26,891 nt of DNA from a virus. Where the stretch lies: positions 1 through 26,891 of IMG/VR virus record IMGVR_UViG_3300044940_000249; one strand, 5' to 3'. Each line of letters begins with the position of its first letter. Within the stretch, counting starts at the first letter, position 1. A program made the translations under genes and the position numbers. The notes under the pieces are model-generated. The model did not search any database. It was not told the origin of the DNA and saw only the letters and a list, made by a program, of their open reading frames with translations. Of the stretch, positions 13,865 through 19,265 are shown one piece after another.

Positions 13865-14412
13865 AGACAGCTACCGACGACGAGATCAAAGAACTCATCA
13901 AGCAAGGGCTCTCCCTCAACGAAATCAAGCGCCGGCTGCACGTTGGCCTCGAGCGCCTGCGTGCGATCAAGGCCACGATGCCGGACTGCGAGCGCATGCC
14001 CGATCCTCGTGGCGACGACATCCGTCGAGTAATCGCATGGTGCGAGTCGCACGATCTCTCGGCACTCACCGTGCCCGAGCGGCACGCAGCAATCATGGCC
14101 GACCTCGGCGTGTCGGTCTGGCAGGCCAAGCGTGGCGAACTCTCGTGGCGCCGCGCCGTCGGCGACACGCCACCGGCGTGCAAGACGGGCCGTGCGCCGT
14201 CTGTCGGTGCTCGACGAGACGATGACCACGACGACGTCAGCGATGACGAGACCACCGACGACGAGGAGGCCGACAACGACGCCGACGTCGACGAAGCCAC
14301 CGACGTCAACCCCGACGAAGAACCCGACACCATCGAGGTCGGACGTGAGTATCTGGCTGCGCTGGAGACGATCCACGCGCTTGCACGTCGACTGCTCGAG
14401 GTGCAGTCATGA
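13861..14412 (+). CDS. HTH-like protein with a strongly acidic tail
   Basis: 183 residues from GTG 13861. Residues 4-40 look like a simple HTH (DDEIKELIKQGLSLNEIKRR, then LHVGLERLRAIKA), comparable to resolvase-type or sigma-like helices. Residues about 115-160 are almost entirely Asp, Glu and Thr with a few Val, ending NPDEEPDTIEVG, before a terminal helix (AALETIHALARRLLEVQ). The acidic segment could mimic DNA or bind a basic partner. Function unknown. The tail helix may pair with the small coiled-coil protein encoded next. Confidence 0.6.
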   Translation: MKTATDDEIKELIKQGLSLNEIKRRLHVGLERLRAIKATMPDCERMPDPRGDDIRRVIAWCESHDLSALTVPERHAAIMADLGVSVWQAKRGELSWRRAVGDTPPACKTGRAPSVGARRDDDHDDVSDDETTDDEEADNDADVDEATDVNPDEEPDTIEVGREYLAALETIHALARRLLEVQS

Positions 14413-14576
14413 TCGCGCGCATCCTTCGCTGGCTCGGGATCACGTACGACGTCACCGACGACGTCGTGATAGTGCCCGTCGAGAAGTGGCATGCGATCAT
14501 CGAAGAGCGCAACGCGCTCCGTCGACGATGCGCGCAGCTTGAGGCCGCACTCGCGGCCGTGGAGCAGGGGCAATGA
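14409..14576 (+). CDS. Short coiled-coil protein (55 aa)
   Basis: 55 residues from ATG 14409, overlapping the previous stop (ATGA) and ending in TGA at 14574-14576 that overlaps the methyltransferase ATG. The protein starts MIARILRWLGITYD and ends with a helix of coiled-coil character (EERNALRRRCAQLEAALAAV). Coupling on both sides and normal codon use support it as a true gene despite its size. Function unknown. Confidence 0.6.
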   Translation: MIARILRWLGITYDVTDDVVIVPVEKWHAIIEERNALRRRCAQLEAALAAVEQGQ

Positions 14577-15271
14577 TCGATCTCCGACTTGGCCGCTGGC
14601 AGGATGTGCTCGCTGACGTGACGACGTGCGACGCCGTGATATGCGACCCACCATACTCGGCGAGGACGCATGAGGGGCACGACGCACGAGCGAAGAGCAA
14701 CGTTAGGTCGGCAAATAACGGTGGGCAGCGACGATCGCTTGACTACACGTCATGGACGCCTGACGACGTCGAGGAGTTCGTCTCGTCGTGGGCGCCGCGC
14801 TGTCGTGGATGGATGGTGTGCTTCACGAGCCATGATCTCTCGTCGACGTACACCTCAGCCTACGAGCGCGCTGGCCTCTATGCCTTCGCTCCGTTGCCGT
14901 GGTATTGCCCGGGGTCGCGTGTGCGTCTCAGTGGCGATGGTCCGTCGTCGTGGACGTGCTGGATCCTGGTGGCGCGCCCACGACACGAACCCTACTCGCG
15001 CTGGGGCACGCTGCCGGGTGGATATCAGACGCGCCCCGAGGACTGTCCCGTCGTCGGAGGCAAGCCGCTCGGATTGATGCGGGCCGTCGTCCGCGACTAC
15101 TCGCGCCCTGGTGACCTCGTGGTGGACCCGTTCGCCGGCGCCGGCACGACGGCGCTGGCGTGTCGCGCCGAGGGGCGGCGATGCATCACGTCCGAGGCGA
15201 TGCCGGAGCATTACGAGATCGCTCGTCGACGAATAGAGGCGCCGTCGACGCTGGAGCTGTTCGGTGGTTGA
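14573..15271 (+). CDS. Beta-class DNA methyltransferase (N4-cytosine or N6-adenine)
   Basis: 232 residues. The catalytic motif IV DPPY is at 25-28, near the N-terminus, and the SAM-binding motif I DPFAGAGTT is at 185-193 near the C-terminus. IV before I marks the beta class, as in many phage-borne methyltransferases. The target sequence cannot be read from the protein. No restriction enzyme is encoded nearby, so it is an orphan enzyme, likely for protecting phage DNA from host restriction or for regulation. A GATC-dense array begins about 470 bases beyond its end. ATG 14573 overlaps the upstream gene; AGCAGGGGCA serves as the ribosome site. Confidence 0.88.
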   Translation: MIDLRLGRWQDVLADVTTCDAVICDPPYSARTHEGHDARAKSNVRSANNGGQRRSLDYTSWTPDDVEEFVSSWAPRCRGWMVCFTSHDLSSTYTSAYERAGLYAFAPLPWYCPGSRVRLSGDGPSSWTCWILVARPRHEPYSRWGTLPGGYQTRPEDCPVVGGKPLGLMRAVVRDYSRPGDLVVDPFAGAGTTALACRAEGRRCITSEAMPEHYEIARRRIEAPSTLELFGG

Positions 15272-15830
15272 CTGGAGGCGCTACCTCCGCTGCGACGAGT
15301 GCGGCGCCGAGGCGCGACGGTGCTGTCGTGACGACGACGACAGGCCCGCCAGTGCGCCGTGCGCCGGGCGGCAACTCAGGTCGGCGACACGTCCGGTGAC
15401 CGTCACCGTCGACAACGTGGGGCGGCCTCGACGACGAAAGCGTGGCGTGCCCGCAGAGCCCACCTACTGGCCCTGCCAGCACTGTGGTCAGCCTGCGCGG
15501 GTGATCGGGGCGGCGTGGGTGTGCGGCGAGGCGTGGTGCCTCGCGCCGGCGTGTCGTGCTGCGCGTGACGAGCGGTACCGCGCACGACGACGCGAGAGGG
15601 AGCGCGCGGCCAGCGCCGCACGCCCGCTCGTCGAGGTGCGGTGCTACTGGTGCGACTGCCTGATCCGGCTCGCCACGGAGCCACCCCGGCGCCGATCGTG
15701 GTGTGACGACCCGGCGTGCCGCCGCGCTGCACGGCGGATCGGGCGATCTCTCGGATCACCGGATCCGGCCCAGAGATCACCGGATCCGGTGATCCGATCA
15801 CCGCAGAGATCACCGGATCCGCGGATCTGA
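15264..15830 (+). CDS. Multi-zinc-finger protein with a repeat-derived C-terminus
   Basis: 188 residues from a GTG at 15264 overlapping the methyltransferase stop; CTGGAGC precedes it. Three cysteine clusters are visible: CDECG...CC (residues 10-21), CQHCG...CLAPAC (about 71-98) and CYWCDC...CDDPAC (about 127-151). The last two clusters are followed by RAARDERY and RRAARR, a repeated finger-plus-basic-helix unit. The last 25 residues repeat SPDP/RSP (SPDPAQRSPDPVIRSP) because the gene's end lies inside the GATC array. Inference: a nucleic-acid-binding protein, perhaps a partner of the adjacent methyltransferase. The array may have grown into the coding region. Confidence 0.65.
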   Translation: MVDWRRYLRCDECGAEARRCCRDDDDRPASAPCAGRQLRSATRPVTVTVDNVGRPRRRKRGVPAEPTYWPCQHCGQPARVIGAAWVCGEAWCLAPACRAARDERYRARRRERERAASAARPLVEVRCYWCDCLIRLATEPPRRRSWCDDPACRRAARRIGRSLGSPDPAQRSPDPVIRSPQRSPDPRI

Positions 15831-15844
15831 TCCGCCCACGGATC
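15737..15844. repeat. GATC-dense repeat array with CCGGATCC units
   Basis: 13 GATC sites lie within 108 bases, including several GGATCC and two or three copies of a GATCACCGGATCC unit, some inverted (CCGGATCCGG is palindromic). The array covers the end of the zinc-finger gene and ends about 60 bases before the strongest promoter in the window. Chance spacing of a 4-base site would be about one in 256 bases. Confidence 0.85.
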
Positions 15845-15905
15845 CGCAAAAAACGGCTTTGCAACGCCACCGGAGAAAAAAACGACAGAGCAACAAACAC
15901 AGTGC

Positions 15906-15934
15906 TTGACGCGCCGGCAAGCGGCGCGTATAGT
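15906..15934 (+). promoter_or_regulatory. Strong sigma70-type promoter with an operator-like inverted repeat
   Basis: TTGACG (15906-15911), 17 bases, TATAGT (15929-15934): five of six consensus bases in each box. The spacer holds a perfect 7-base inverted repeat CGCGCCG-GCAAG-CGGCGCG (15910-15928), well placed for a repressor. A-rich runs at 15847-15892 may act as an upstream element. It drives the small-gene cassette region. Confidence 0.82.
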
Positions 15935-15978
15935 GGTCTCACGAGGCGCACGGAGCGCCCCGAAAAGGAGAGAGAGAG

Positions 15979-16185
15979 ATGAAGACCACCCGCACCACCA
16001 CCCGCACCACCGCCCGCACCGCCACCGCCCGCACCGTCATCGTCCGCGTCTCCCCCATCGGGATCAACCACGGCTACTGGGCTGACATCGTCTCGCGCAA
16101 CGGGCGGGTCATCCGCGAGGTCGGCTGCTACGCCACCCGCGACGGTGCCGAGCGCGCTGGCCTCGATCTCGTCGCCCGTATCTGA
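15979..16185 (+). CDS. Small basic protein with Thr/Arg-rich leader
   Basis: 68 residues with an excellent AAAAGGAGAGAGAGAG before the ATG, first gene behind the strong promoter and so probably well expressed. Residues 2-19 are almost only Thr, Arg and Ala, encoded by ACC/CGC repeats. The rest is a small beta-alpha fold (HGYWADIVSRNGRVIREVGC, then YATRDGAERAGLDLVA) that resembles the DUF1508-type strand-turn-strand-helix unit. Function unknown; the basic leader suggests nucleic acid contact. A GC-rich hairpin follows 10 bases after the stop. Confidence 0.7.
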   Translation: MKTTRTTTRTTARTATARTVIVRVSPIGINHGYWADIVSRNGRVIREVGCYATRDGAERAGLDLVARI

Positions 16186-16195
16186 CCTACCCTTC

Positions 16196-16222
16196 GCACG
16201 GGGCCCGCACGGGGCCCCGTGC
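16196..16222 (+). terminator. GC-rich hairpin after the first cassette gene
   Basis: 11-base stem GCACGGGGCCC (16196-16206) / GGGCCCCGTGC (16212-16222), loop GCACG. There is no U-tract, so it is a partial terminator, attenuator or mRNA-stabilising end rather than a classic terminator. Its core CACGGGGCC recurs after two other cassette genes. Confidence 0.6.
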
Positions 16223-16234
16223 GTCCCATCCAAT

Positions 16235-16261
16235 CACCACCACCACCACCACCACCACCAC
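16235..16261 (+). repeat. (CAC)9 microsatellite in a gene leader
   Basis: Nine perfect CAC units between the first cassette hairpin and the ribosome site of the HTH gene at 16287. Such tracts can change length by slippage, here altering leader length rather than a reading frame. Related ACC-rich codons encode the Thr runs of both flanking genes. Confidence 0.8.
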
Positions 16262-16286
16262 CCCACTCACCCACCAGGAGCACGCC

Positions 16287-16544
16287 ATGACCACCACGAC
16301 CACCACCGACACCGCCCGCCTCGCCCGCCTCGCCGAAGAGGCCATCGCCGCCGGCGACCGGGTGGGTGCCTACGTCGCCAGCTACGCCGCCGGCGACACC
16401 TGCGCCGAGATCGCCGATCGCTACGGGGTCGCCCGCTCGGAGGTCGCTACCTCGCTCCGTCGCGCGCTCGGCAGCCTGTCCCGCCGCGCGGCCCGCCGGT
16501 GGGCCAATGGCTGGCTCCGCGCCGTCGAGGCAGCCGCCGAGTGA
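16287..16544 (+). CDS. Small HTH protein (sigma region 4-like helix)
   Basis: 85 residues. It begins with a Thr run (MTTTTTTD), then a helix (LARLAEEAIAAGDRVGAYVA), and residues 36-60 form a HTH: GDTCAEIADRYGVARSEVAT followed by SLRRALGSL. The phrase T-C-A-E-I-A-D-R-Y-G-V resembles recognition helices of sigma-70 region 4 and resolvases. Inference: a DNA-binding regulator. AGGAGCACGCC precedes the ATG. It is flanked by hairpins on both sides and so behaves as an insulated one-gene cassette. Confidence 0.72.
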   Translation: MTTTTTTDTARLARLAEEAIAAGDRVGAYVASYAAGDTCAEIADRYGVARSEVATSLRRALGSLSRRAARRWANGWLRAVEAAAE

Positions 16545-16554
16545 CCCACCGCAC

Positions 16555-16578
16555 GCACGGGGCCGCACGGCCCCGTGC
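16555..16578 (+). terminator. GC-rich hairpin after the HTH cassette gene
   Basis: 11-base stem GCACGGGGCCG (16555-16565) / CGGCCCCGTGC (16568-16578) with only CA in the loop. It has nearly the same sequence as the hairpin at 16196. No U-tract follows; the next ribosome site (AAGGAGC) starts 5 bases later. Confidence 0.6.
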
Positions 16579-16593
16579 GAGACAAGGAGCAAA

Positions 16594-16746
16594 ATGACGA
16601 CAGGTGACGGTATCGGCGGCGGCTTCGGCGGCGGCTACGGCGGCGACGGCGGCTGCGGCTACGGCGACTACGGTGACGGCGCCGGCGGCGGCCACGGTGA
16701 CGGTCGCGGCTACGGCGGCGGTGCCGGACACGGCGACGACTACTGA
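16594..16746 (+). CDS. Glycine-rich low-complexity protein 1 (50 aa)
   Basis: 50 residues, more than half Gly, with Asp, Tyr and a single Cys (GGGFGGGYGGDGGCGYGDYG). AAGGAGC precedes the ATG by 3 bases, so translation is likely. Gly-Asp-Gly-Tyr repeats lack a hydrophobic core and should be disordered or adopt polyglycine-type structure. The paralogues at 17239 and 17531 share composition and the starting MTT. No homologous family is recognised; possible roles include a virion-surface, Ca-binding or condensate-forming protein, none proven. Confidence 0.65.
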   Translation: MTTGDGIGGGFGGGYGGDGGCGYGDYGDGAGGGHGDGRGYGGGAGHGDDY

Positions 16747-16751
16747 CCTCC

Positions 16752-16778
16752 GCCGCACGCGCGTCGTGCGCGTGCGGC
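16752..16778 (+). terminator. GC-rich hairpin after glycine-rich gene 1
   Basis: 11-base stem GCCGCACGCGC (16752-16762) / GCGCGTGCGGC (16768-16778), loop GTCGT, 5 bases after the stop. Its sequence differs from the other cassette hairpins but its placement is the same. There is no U-tract. Confidence 0.55.
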
Positions 16779-16844
16779 ACCACCGAGCGCGCCCGTCGGG
16801 GCCGGGCGATGTCTCGTTCCTCACGCCCCAACAAGGAGACAACC

Positions 16845-17153
16845 ATGACCGAAAACACCCCCTCCCTCGTTATCGTCGCCGGCGACTGCGGCGTCTATGC
16901 TGGCTACGTCGCTGGCGGAGCGGCGAATTGCACGACGACGAGCGTGGCGCTGCATCGTGCACGCCACCTGAGACGCTATTACGTCGCCGGTCGGACCGGC
17001 GACGGCAGCGTGAGCGATCTCGCGGCGCGTGGGCTGGATCCGGCCAGCCCGTCGATCAGTGACGTCGTGCCAGGCGTCACGATGCTCCATGGCGTGCGTC
17101 GCGTGATGGACGTGGTCCCCGAGGTCGCGGCGTCGTTCGGCTGCGGCGAGTGA
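16845..17153 (+). CDS. Small phage protein resembling DUF6948-type proteins
   Basis: 102 residues; ACAAGGAGACAACC gives a perfect ribosome site for ATG 16845. The protein runs SLVIVAGDCGVYAGYVAGG, then VALHRARHLRRYYVAGRTGDG, LAARGLD and VPGVTMLHGVRRVMDVVPEV. A strand for an R-x-x-W/G-V-Y-V-G motif followed by an R-R-Y segment, a Gly-Leu turn and a final T-x-L-x-G-V recalls the small DUF6948-type proteins of phages and prophages, as I remember them. Function of that family is not known. Flanked by hairpins. Confidence 0.62.
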   Translation: MTENTPSLVIVAGDCGVYAGYVAGGAANCTTTSVALHRARHLRRYYVAGRTGDGSVSDLAARGLDPASPSISDVVPGVTMLHGVRRVMDVVPEVAASFGCGE

Positions 17154-17166
17154 CTTACACACACAC

Positions 17167-17201
17167 ACACACGGGGCCGGCCAAACGCCGGCCCCGTGTG
17201 T
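17167..17201 (+). terminator. Strong GC-rich hairpin, 15-base stem
   Basis: ACACACGGGGCCGGC (17167-17181) pairs perfectly with GCCGGCCCCGTGTGT (17187-17201), loop CAAAC, 13 bases after the preceding stop. A (AC)n run forms the base of the stem. It is the longest of the cassette hairpins and contains the shared CACGGGGCC core. Confidence 0.65.
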
Positions 17202-17238
17202 TCCCATGGTGAAAGAGGCGACTGACGACGGAGGTCAC

Positions 17239-17529
17239 ATGACGACGGTAGACTACGGCCACGGTGAGGGTACCGGCATCGGCGCCGGCGCCGGCTACGG
17301 CGGCGGCGACGGCTACGGATACGGGTACAGTATCGCCTTCACCGACGGTGACGGTGAAGGCGCCGGCGAGGGCGACGGCTTCGGCGGCGGCCTCGGCGAC
17401 GGCGACGGTCACGGCTACGGCGACGGCCTCGGCGGCGGCTGCGGCCTCGGCGCCGGCGAGGGCGCCGGCCTCGGCGACGGCGGCGGCTACGGTGAGGGCG
17501 ACGGCGCTGGCGACGGCAACGGAGGATGA
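17239..17529 (+). CDS. Glycine-rich low-complexity protein 2 (96 aa)
   Basis: 96 residues after ATG 17239 (GGAGGTCAC upstream; an earlier ATG at 17206 is less favoured). After MTTVDYGHGEG the protein is Gly at nearly every second position, alternating with Asp, Glu, Ala, Tyr, Phe and Leu (GEGDGFGGGLGDGDGHGYGD). It contains a 62-base DNA segment repeated exactly in the next gene. Paralogue of the proteins encoded at 16594 and 17531. Long open frames on other strands are composition artefacts of GGC repeats; only this frame has a ribosome site. Confidence 0.7.
   Translation: MTTVDYGHGEGTGIGAGAGYGGGDGYGYGYSIAFTDGDGEGAGEGDGFGGGLGDGDGHGYGDGLGGGCGLGAGEGAGLGDGGGYGEGDGAGDGNGG
17431..17492 (+). repeat. 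62-base direct repeat, copy 1 (copy 2 at 17678-17739)
   Basis: The two copies are identical over 62 bases at an offset of 247 and encode the same segment (CGLGAGEGAGLGDGGG) in glycine-rich proteins 2 and 3. Base identity, not just protein similarity, suggests recent duplication or ongoing recombination. Confidence 0.85.
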
Positions 17530-17530
17530 C

Positions 17531-17812
17531 ATGACGACTGGCTACGGCTACGGCTTCGGCGCCGGCTTCGGCGACGGTGACGGCCGTGGCGACGGCGGCG
17601 GCAACGGCTACGGCCATGGCGAAGGCGCCGGCTGCGGCGCCGGCGACGGCGAGGGTGGCGGCGAGGGTGGCGGCGACGGCGGCGGCTGCGGCCTCGGCGC
17701 CGGCGAGGGCGCCGGCCTCGGCGACGGCGGCGGCTACGGCTACGGCTACGGCTGCGGCGACGGCGAAGGCAGCGGCGTCGGCTTCGGCTTCGGTGACGGC
17801 GGCGGAGGATGA
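17531..17812 (+). CDS. Glycine-rich low-complexity protein 3 (93 aa)
   Basis: 93 residues; GGAGGATGAC at the end of the preceding gene provides the ribosome site, one base separates the genes. Sequence starts MTTGYGYGFGAGFGDGDGRG and ends GSGVGFGFGDGGGG, with GYGYGYGCGDGEG in between. Copy 2 of the 62-base repeat lies inside (17678-17739). Enriched in Gly, Asp, Tyr and Phe with three Cys, so sticky aromatic spacers on a flexible backbone. Function unknown; probably works with the other two glycine-rich proteins. Confidence 0.7.
   Translation: MTTGYGYGFGAGFGDGDGRGDGGGNGYGHGEGAGCGAGDGEGGGEGGGDGGGCGLGAGEGAGLGDGGGYGYGYGCGDGEGSGVGFGFGDGGGG
17678..17739 (+). repeat. 62-base direct repeat, copy 2
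   Basis: Exact second copy of 17431-17492; see that entry. Flanking bases differ immediately outside the match. Confidence 0.85.
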
Positions 17813-17813
17813 C

Positions 17814-17912
17814 ATGCTCTGCGCGACTGTTCGGCGCGCCATCGTGCGCGAGGCACGACGACGAGGATTGCCCGTGTGGGCGTTTCTCTTGGCACTTGAG
17901 GTGATGCGATGA
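17814..17912 (+). CDS. Very small cationic helical protein (32 aa)
   Basis: 32 residues from ATG 17814, placed after GGAGGATGAC, the same ribosome site context as the previous gene. Its stop overlaps the next ATG (ATGA). The sequence LCATVRRAIVREARRRGLPV then WAFLLALEVMR is a basic helix followed by a short hydrophobic one. It may be a membrane-active or translationally coupling peptide. The signals on both sides make it plausible despite its length. Confidence 0.5.
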   Translation: MLCATVRRAIVREARRRGLPVWAFLLALEVMR

Positions 17913-18121
17913 CGACGAGAAAAAACCAGCCACGACATGATCTGCTGCTGCGACTGACGCAGGACGAGCGTCAGGCGCTCGACGCGGCGGCAGCCAAAGC
18001 CGGTGTGCCGACGTCGACGTGGGTACGCGCCGTAGCACTGCGCACCGCTGGCGCACCGCCGCACGTCGACGGACGCGTGCGCAAGACCGTGGTCCTCGAC
18101 GAGGAGGTGGCAGGTGCGTGA
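17909..18121 (+). CDS. Ribbon-helix-helix/MobC-like small protein
   Basis: 70 residues. DLLLRLTQDERQALDAAAAK, then AGVPTSTWVRAVALRTAG, is a strand-helix-helix pattern typical of Arc/CopG or MobC-like proteins, in which the strand (LLLRLT) enters the DNA groove and S-T-W-V-R starts the second helix. The C-terminus is a short beta-like tail (GRVRKTVVLDEEV). Inference: a dimeric DNA-binding regulator. GAGGTGATGCG precedes the ATG. It overlaps the next gene by 8 bases. Confidence 0.7.
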   Translation: MTTRKNQPRHDLLLRLTQDERQALDAAAAKAGVPTSTWVRAVALRTAGAPPHVDGRVRKTVVLDEEVAGA

Positions 18122-18323
18122 CCCGGACCGCCACCTGCCCGACCCGGGGGACGACGACGATCCCACCGACGAGGAGATCGCAGCGGCGATCGATCGTCTC
18201 GACGCGGTGGCCCTGCTGACACGCCTGTGTCACGAGGACCCGCAGCACTGGCTCGTCGAGGAGATCTTCGACGAGGTCGAGCGCGTGCGCTCGTGCACGT
18301 TCGCACGCGAACACGAACGCTAG
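18114..18323 (+). CDS. Acidic small hypothetical protein
   Basis: 69 residues from GTG 18114, preceded by GAGGAGGTGGCAG inside the upstream gene. Acidic start (DPGDDDDPTDEEIAAAIDRLDA) followed by helices (ALLTRLCHEDPQHWLVEEIF). No known motif. Its TAG stop shares the palindrome CTAG (18320-18323) with the stop of the convergent peptidase gene, so the two transcription units meet with no intergenic base. Confidence 0.62.
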   Translation: MRDPDRHLPDPGDDDDPTDEEIAAAIDRLDAVALLTRLCHEDPQHWLVEEIFDEVERVRSCTFAREHER

Positions 18324-18901
18324 TCGACGACGACACCGATCGCGCGCACCACCTGATATTGGCGCACGCGACGGCCCCAAGTGACAGGCCCCGCCAGCGT
18401 GGACAGGAGCAGCCGCTCTGTCCTCGCCGTGGCGGGGTCGCCGATCAGTAGATCGGCGTCGTCGACGGCGAAGGCGCAAGCCCAGTGCTCGGCAAGCGGG
18501 TCGCCACCAGGTTGGTCGTGGTCGTAATCGACGCCGACGAGACAGACGCCGCCGGCGCGGATCGTGTCCGCGACGAACGATCGCAGGCGCTCGACGGGCG
18601 CTACACGCCCAGCTCCGTCGACGTCGTCGGTGACGCGCACGCCTCGTTGCGCGCGCACCAGCTCAGGTATCACGCACGCCGACGACCCATCGGCCCACAC
18701 ACCCTGTCTCGCGAGGCCAGCTCGCTGCACGTCGAGGGGCGTCACGCCGCCACGCGCGCCGAGATATCGGATCGCCATCGTGGTGCTGACGACGACGCAG
18801 CCAGCGGTGGCGAACGTCGACGAGCCACGACCGACCGTGCGCGACCCGTGCGGTGGCGCGCCTTGCCAGATCACCGGCTGCGCCGCGCGACCGTACCTCA
18901 C
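18320..18901 (-). CDS. C39/papain-like cysteine peptidase, probable endolysin
   Basis: 193 residues from a GTG at 18901 overlapping the preceding small gene (GTGA). The catalytic Cys lies in TAGCVVVSTTMAIRYLG (C35), the G-C-x-x-x-S/A-x-x-M pattern of C39-like peptidases. His and Asp follow as EHWACAFAV (H139) and LLIGDPAT (D155). This spacing and order fit peptidase_C39_2 type phage lysins that cut peptide cross-links of the cell wall. No signal peptide, so it would need the membrane proteins encoded upstream for release. Last gene of the long leftward late operon. A virion-associated or defence role cannot be excluded. Confidence 0.72.
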   Translation of the reverse strand: MRYGRAAQPVIWQGAPPHGSRTVGRGSSTFATAGCVVVSTTMAIRYLGARGGVTPLDVQRAGLARQGVWADGSSACVIPELVRAQRGVRVTDDVDGAGRVAPVERLRSFVADTIRAGGVCLVGVDYDHDQPGGDPLAEHWACAFAVDDADLLIGDPATARTERLLLSTLAGPVTWGRRVRQYQVVRAIGVVVD

Positions 18902-19026
18902 GACGACACCACCACGACCGACTCAGGCGCGCCATAGAGACGCGCTTGACGCATGGCCTGCTCCGTCGAGCAGGCCCACAACACTCGTCGACGTCCGTCT
19001 GCGTACGTCGCGATCCACCGTCTCAC
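18898..19026 (-). CDS. Small hypothetical protein (42 aa) between holin-like and peptidase genes
   Basis: 42 residues from a GTG at 19026 overlapping the holin-like stop (GTGA) and ending in a TGA overlapping the peptidase GTG. Reads RRWIATYADGRRRVLWACST, then EQAMRQARLYGAPESVVVVSS: a small strand-turn-strand-helix-strand unit similar in shape to DUF1508-type or double-stranded-RNA-like folds. Double coupling supports it as a real gene. Function unknown. Confidence 0.55.
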   Translation of the reverse strand: MRRWIATYADGRRRVLWACSTEQAMRQARLYGAPESVVVVSS

Positions 19027-19265
19027 CGTGGTGCTCCGCTCACGCGCGCGTCCTTCGCGATCAGCAGGCCCGCTCCGCTCGCGAGTCCAGCGATCACCTG
19101 CGCCCAGTGCGCCACCGATGGATCGACGCCGGGCGCAAGAGCGACACCTTGCGCGACCACGGTGACGATACCGGCAATCGTCGTGCGGTAGCTGCGACCA
19201 AAGATACGATGAAGGAACGCGCCGATCGCGCCGTCGTCGTCGTCGGTGTGCGTTTTATTATCCAT
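19023..19265 (-). CDS. Putative holin (two hydrophobic segments)
   Basis: 80 residues. Acidic N-terminus (THTDDDDG), then RTTIAGIVTVVAQGVALAPG (about 27-46) and HWAQVIAGLASGAGLLIAKD (about 53-72), two moderately hydrophobic helices, basic end. The S-Y-R-T-T-I-A-G-I phrase followed by a second helix and L-x-x-A-K-D occurs in small membrane proteins beside phage endolysins. Inference: holin or holin-like protein that permeabilises the membrane. ATG 19265 overlaps the previous gene by 8 bases. Confidence 0.6.
   Translation of the reverse strand: MDNKTHTDDDDGAIGAFLHRIFGRSYRTTIAGIVTVVAQGVALAPGVDPSVAHWAQVIAGLASGAGLLIAKDARVSGAPR

Noticed and set aside
15737-15844. GATC array as a CRISPR array
   Set aside because: Units are short, irregular and partly inverted, with no unique spacers of constant length.
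17155-18479. Long minus-strand Arg- and Ala-rich open frames across the glycine-rich region
   Set aside because: They result from reading GGC/GAC repeats on the opposite strand or in other frames; no start signals, and the plus-strand frames have proper ribosome sites.
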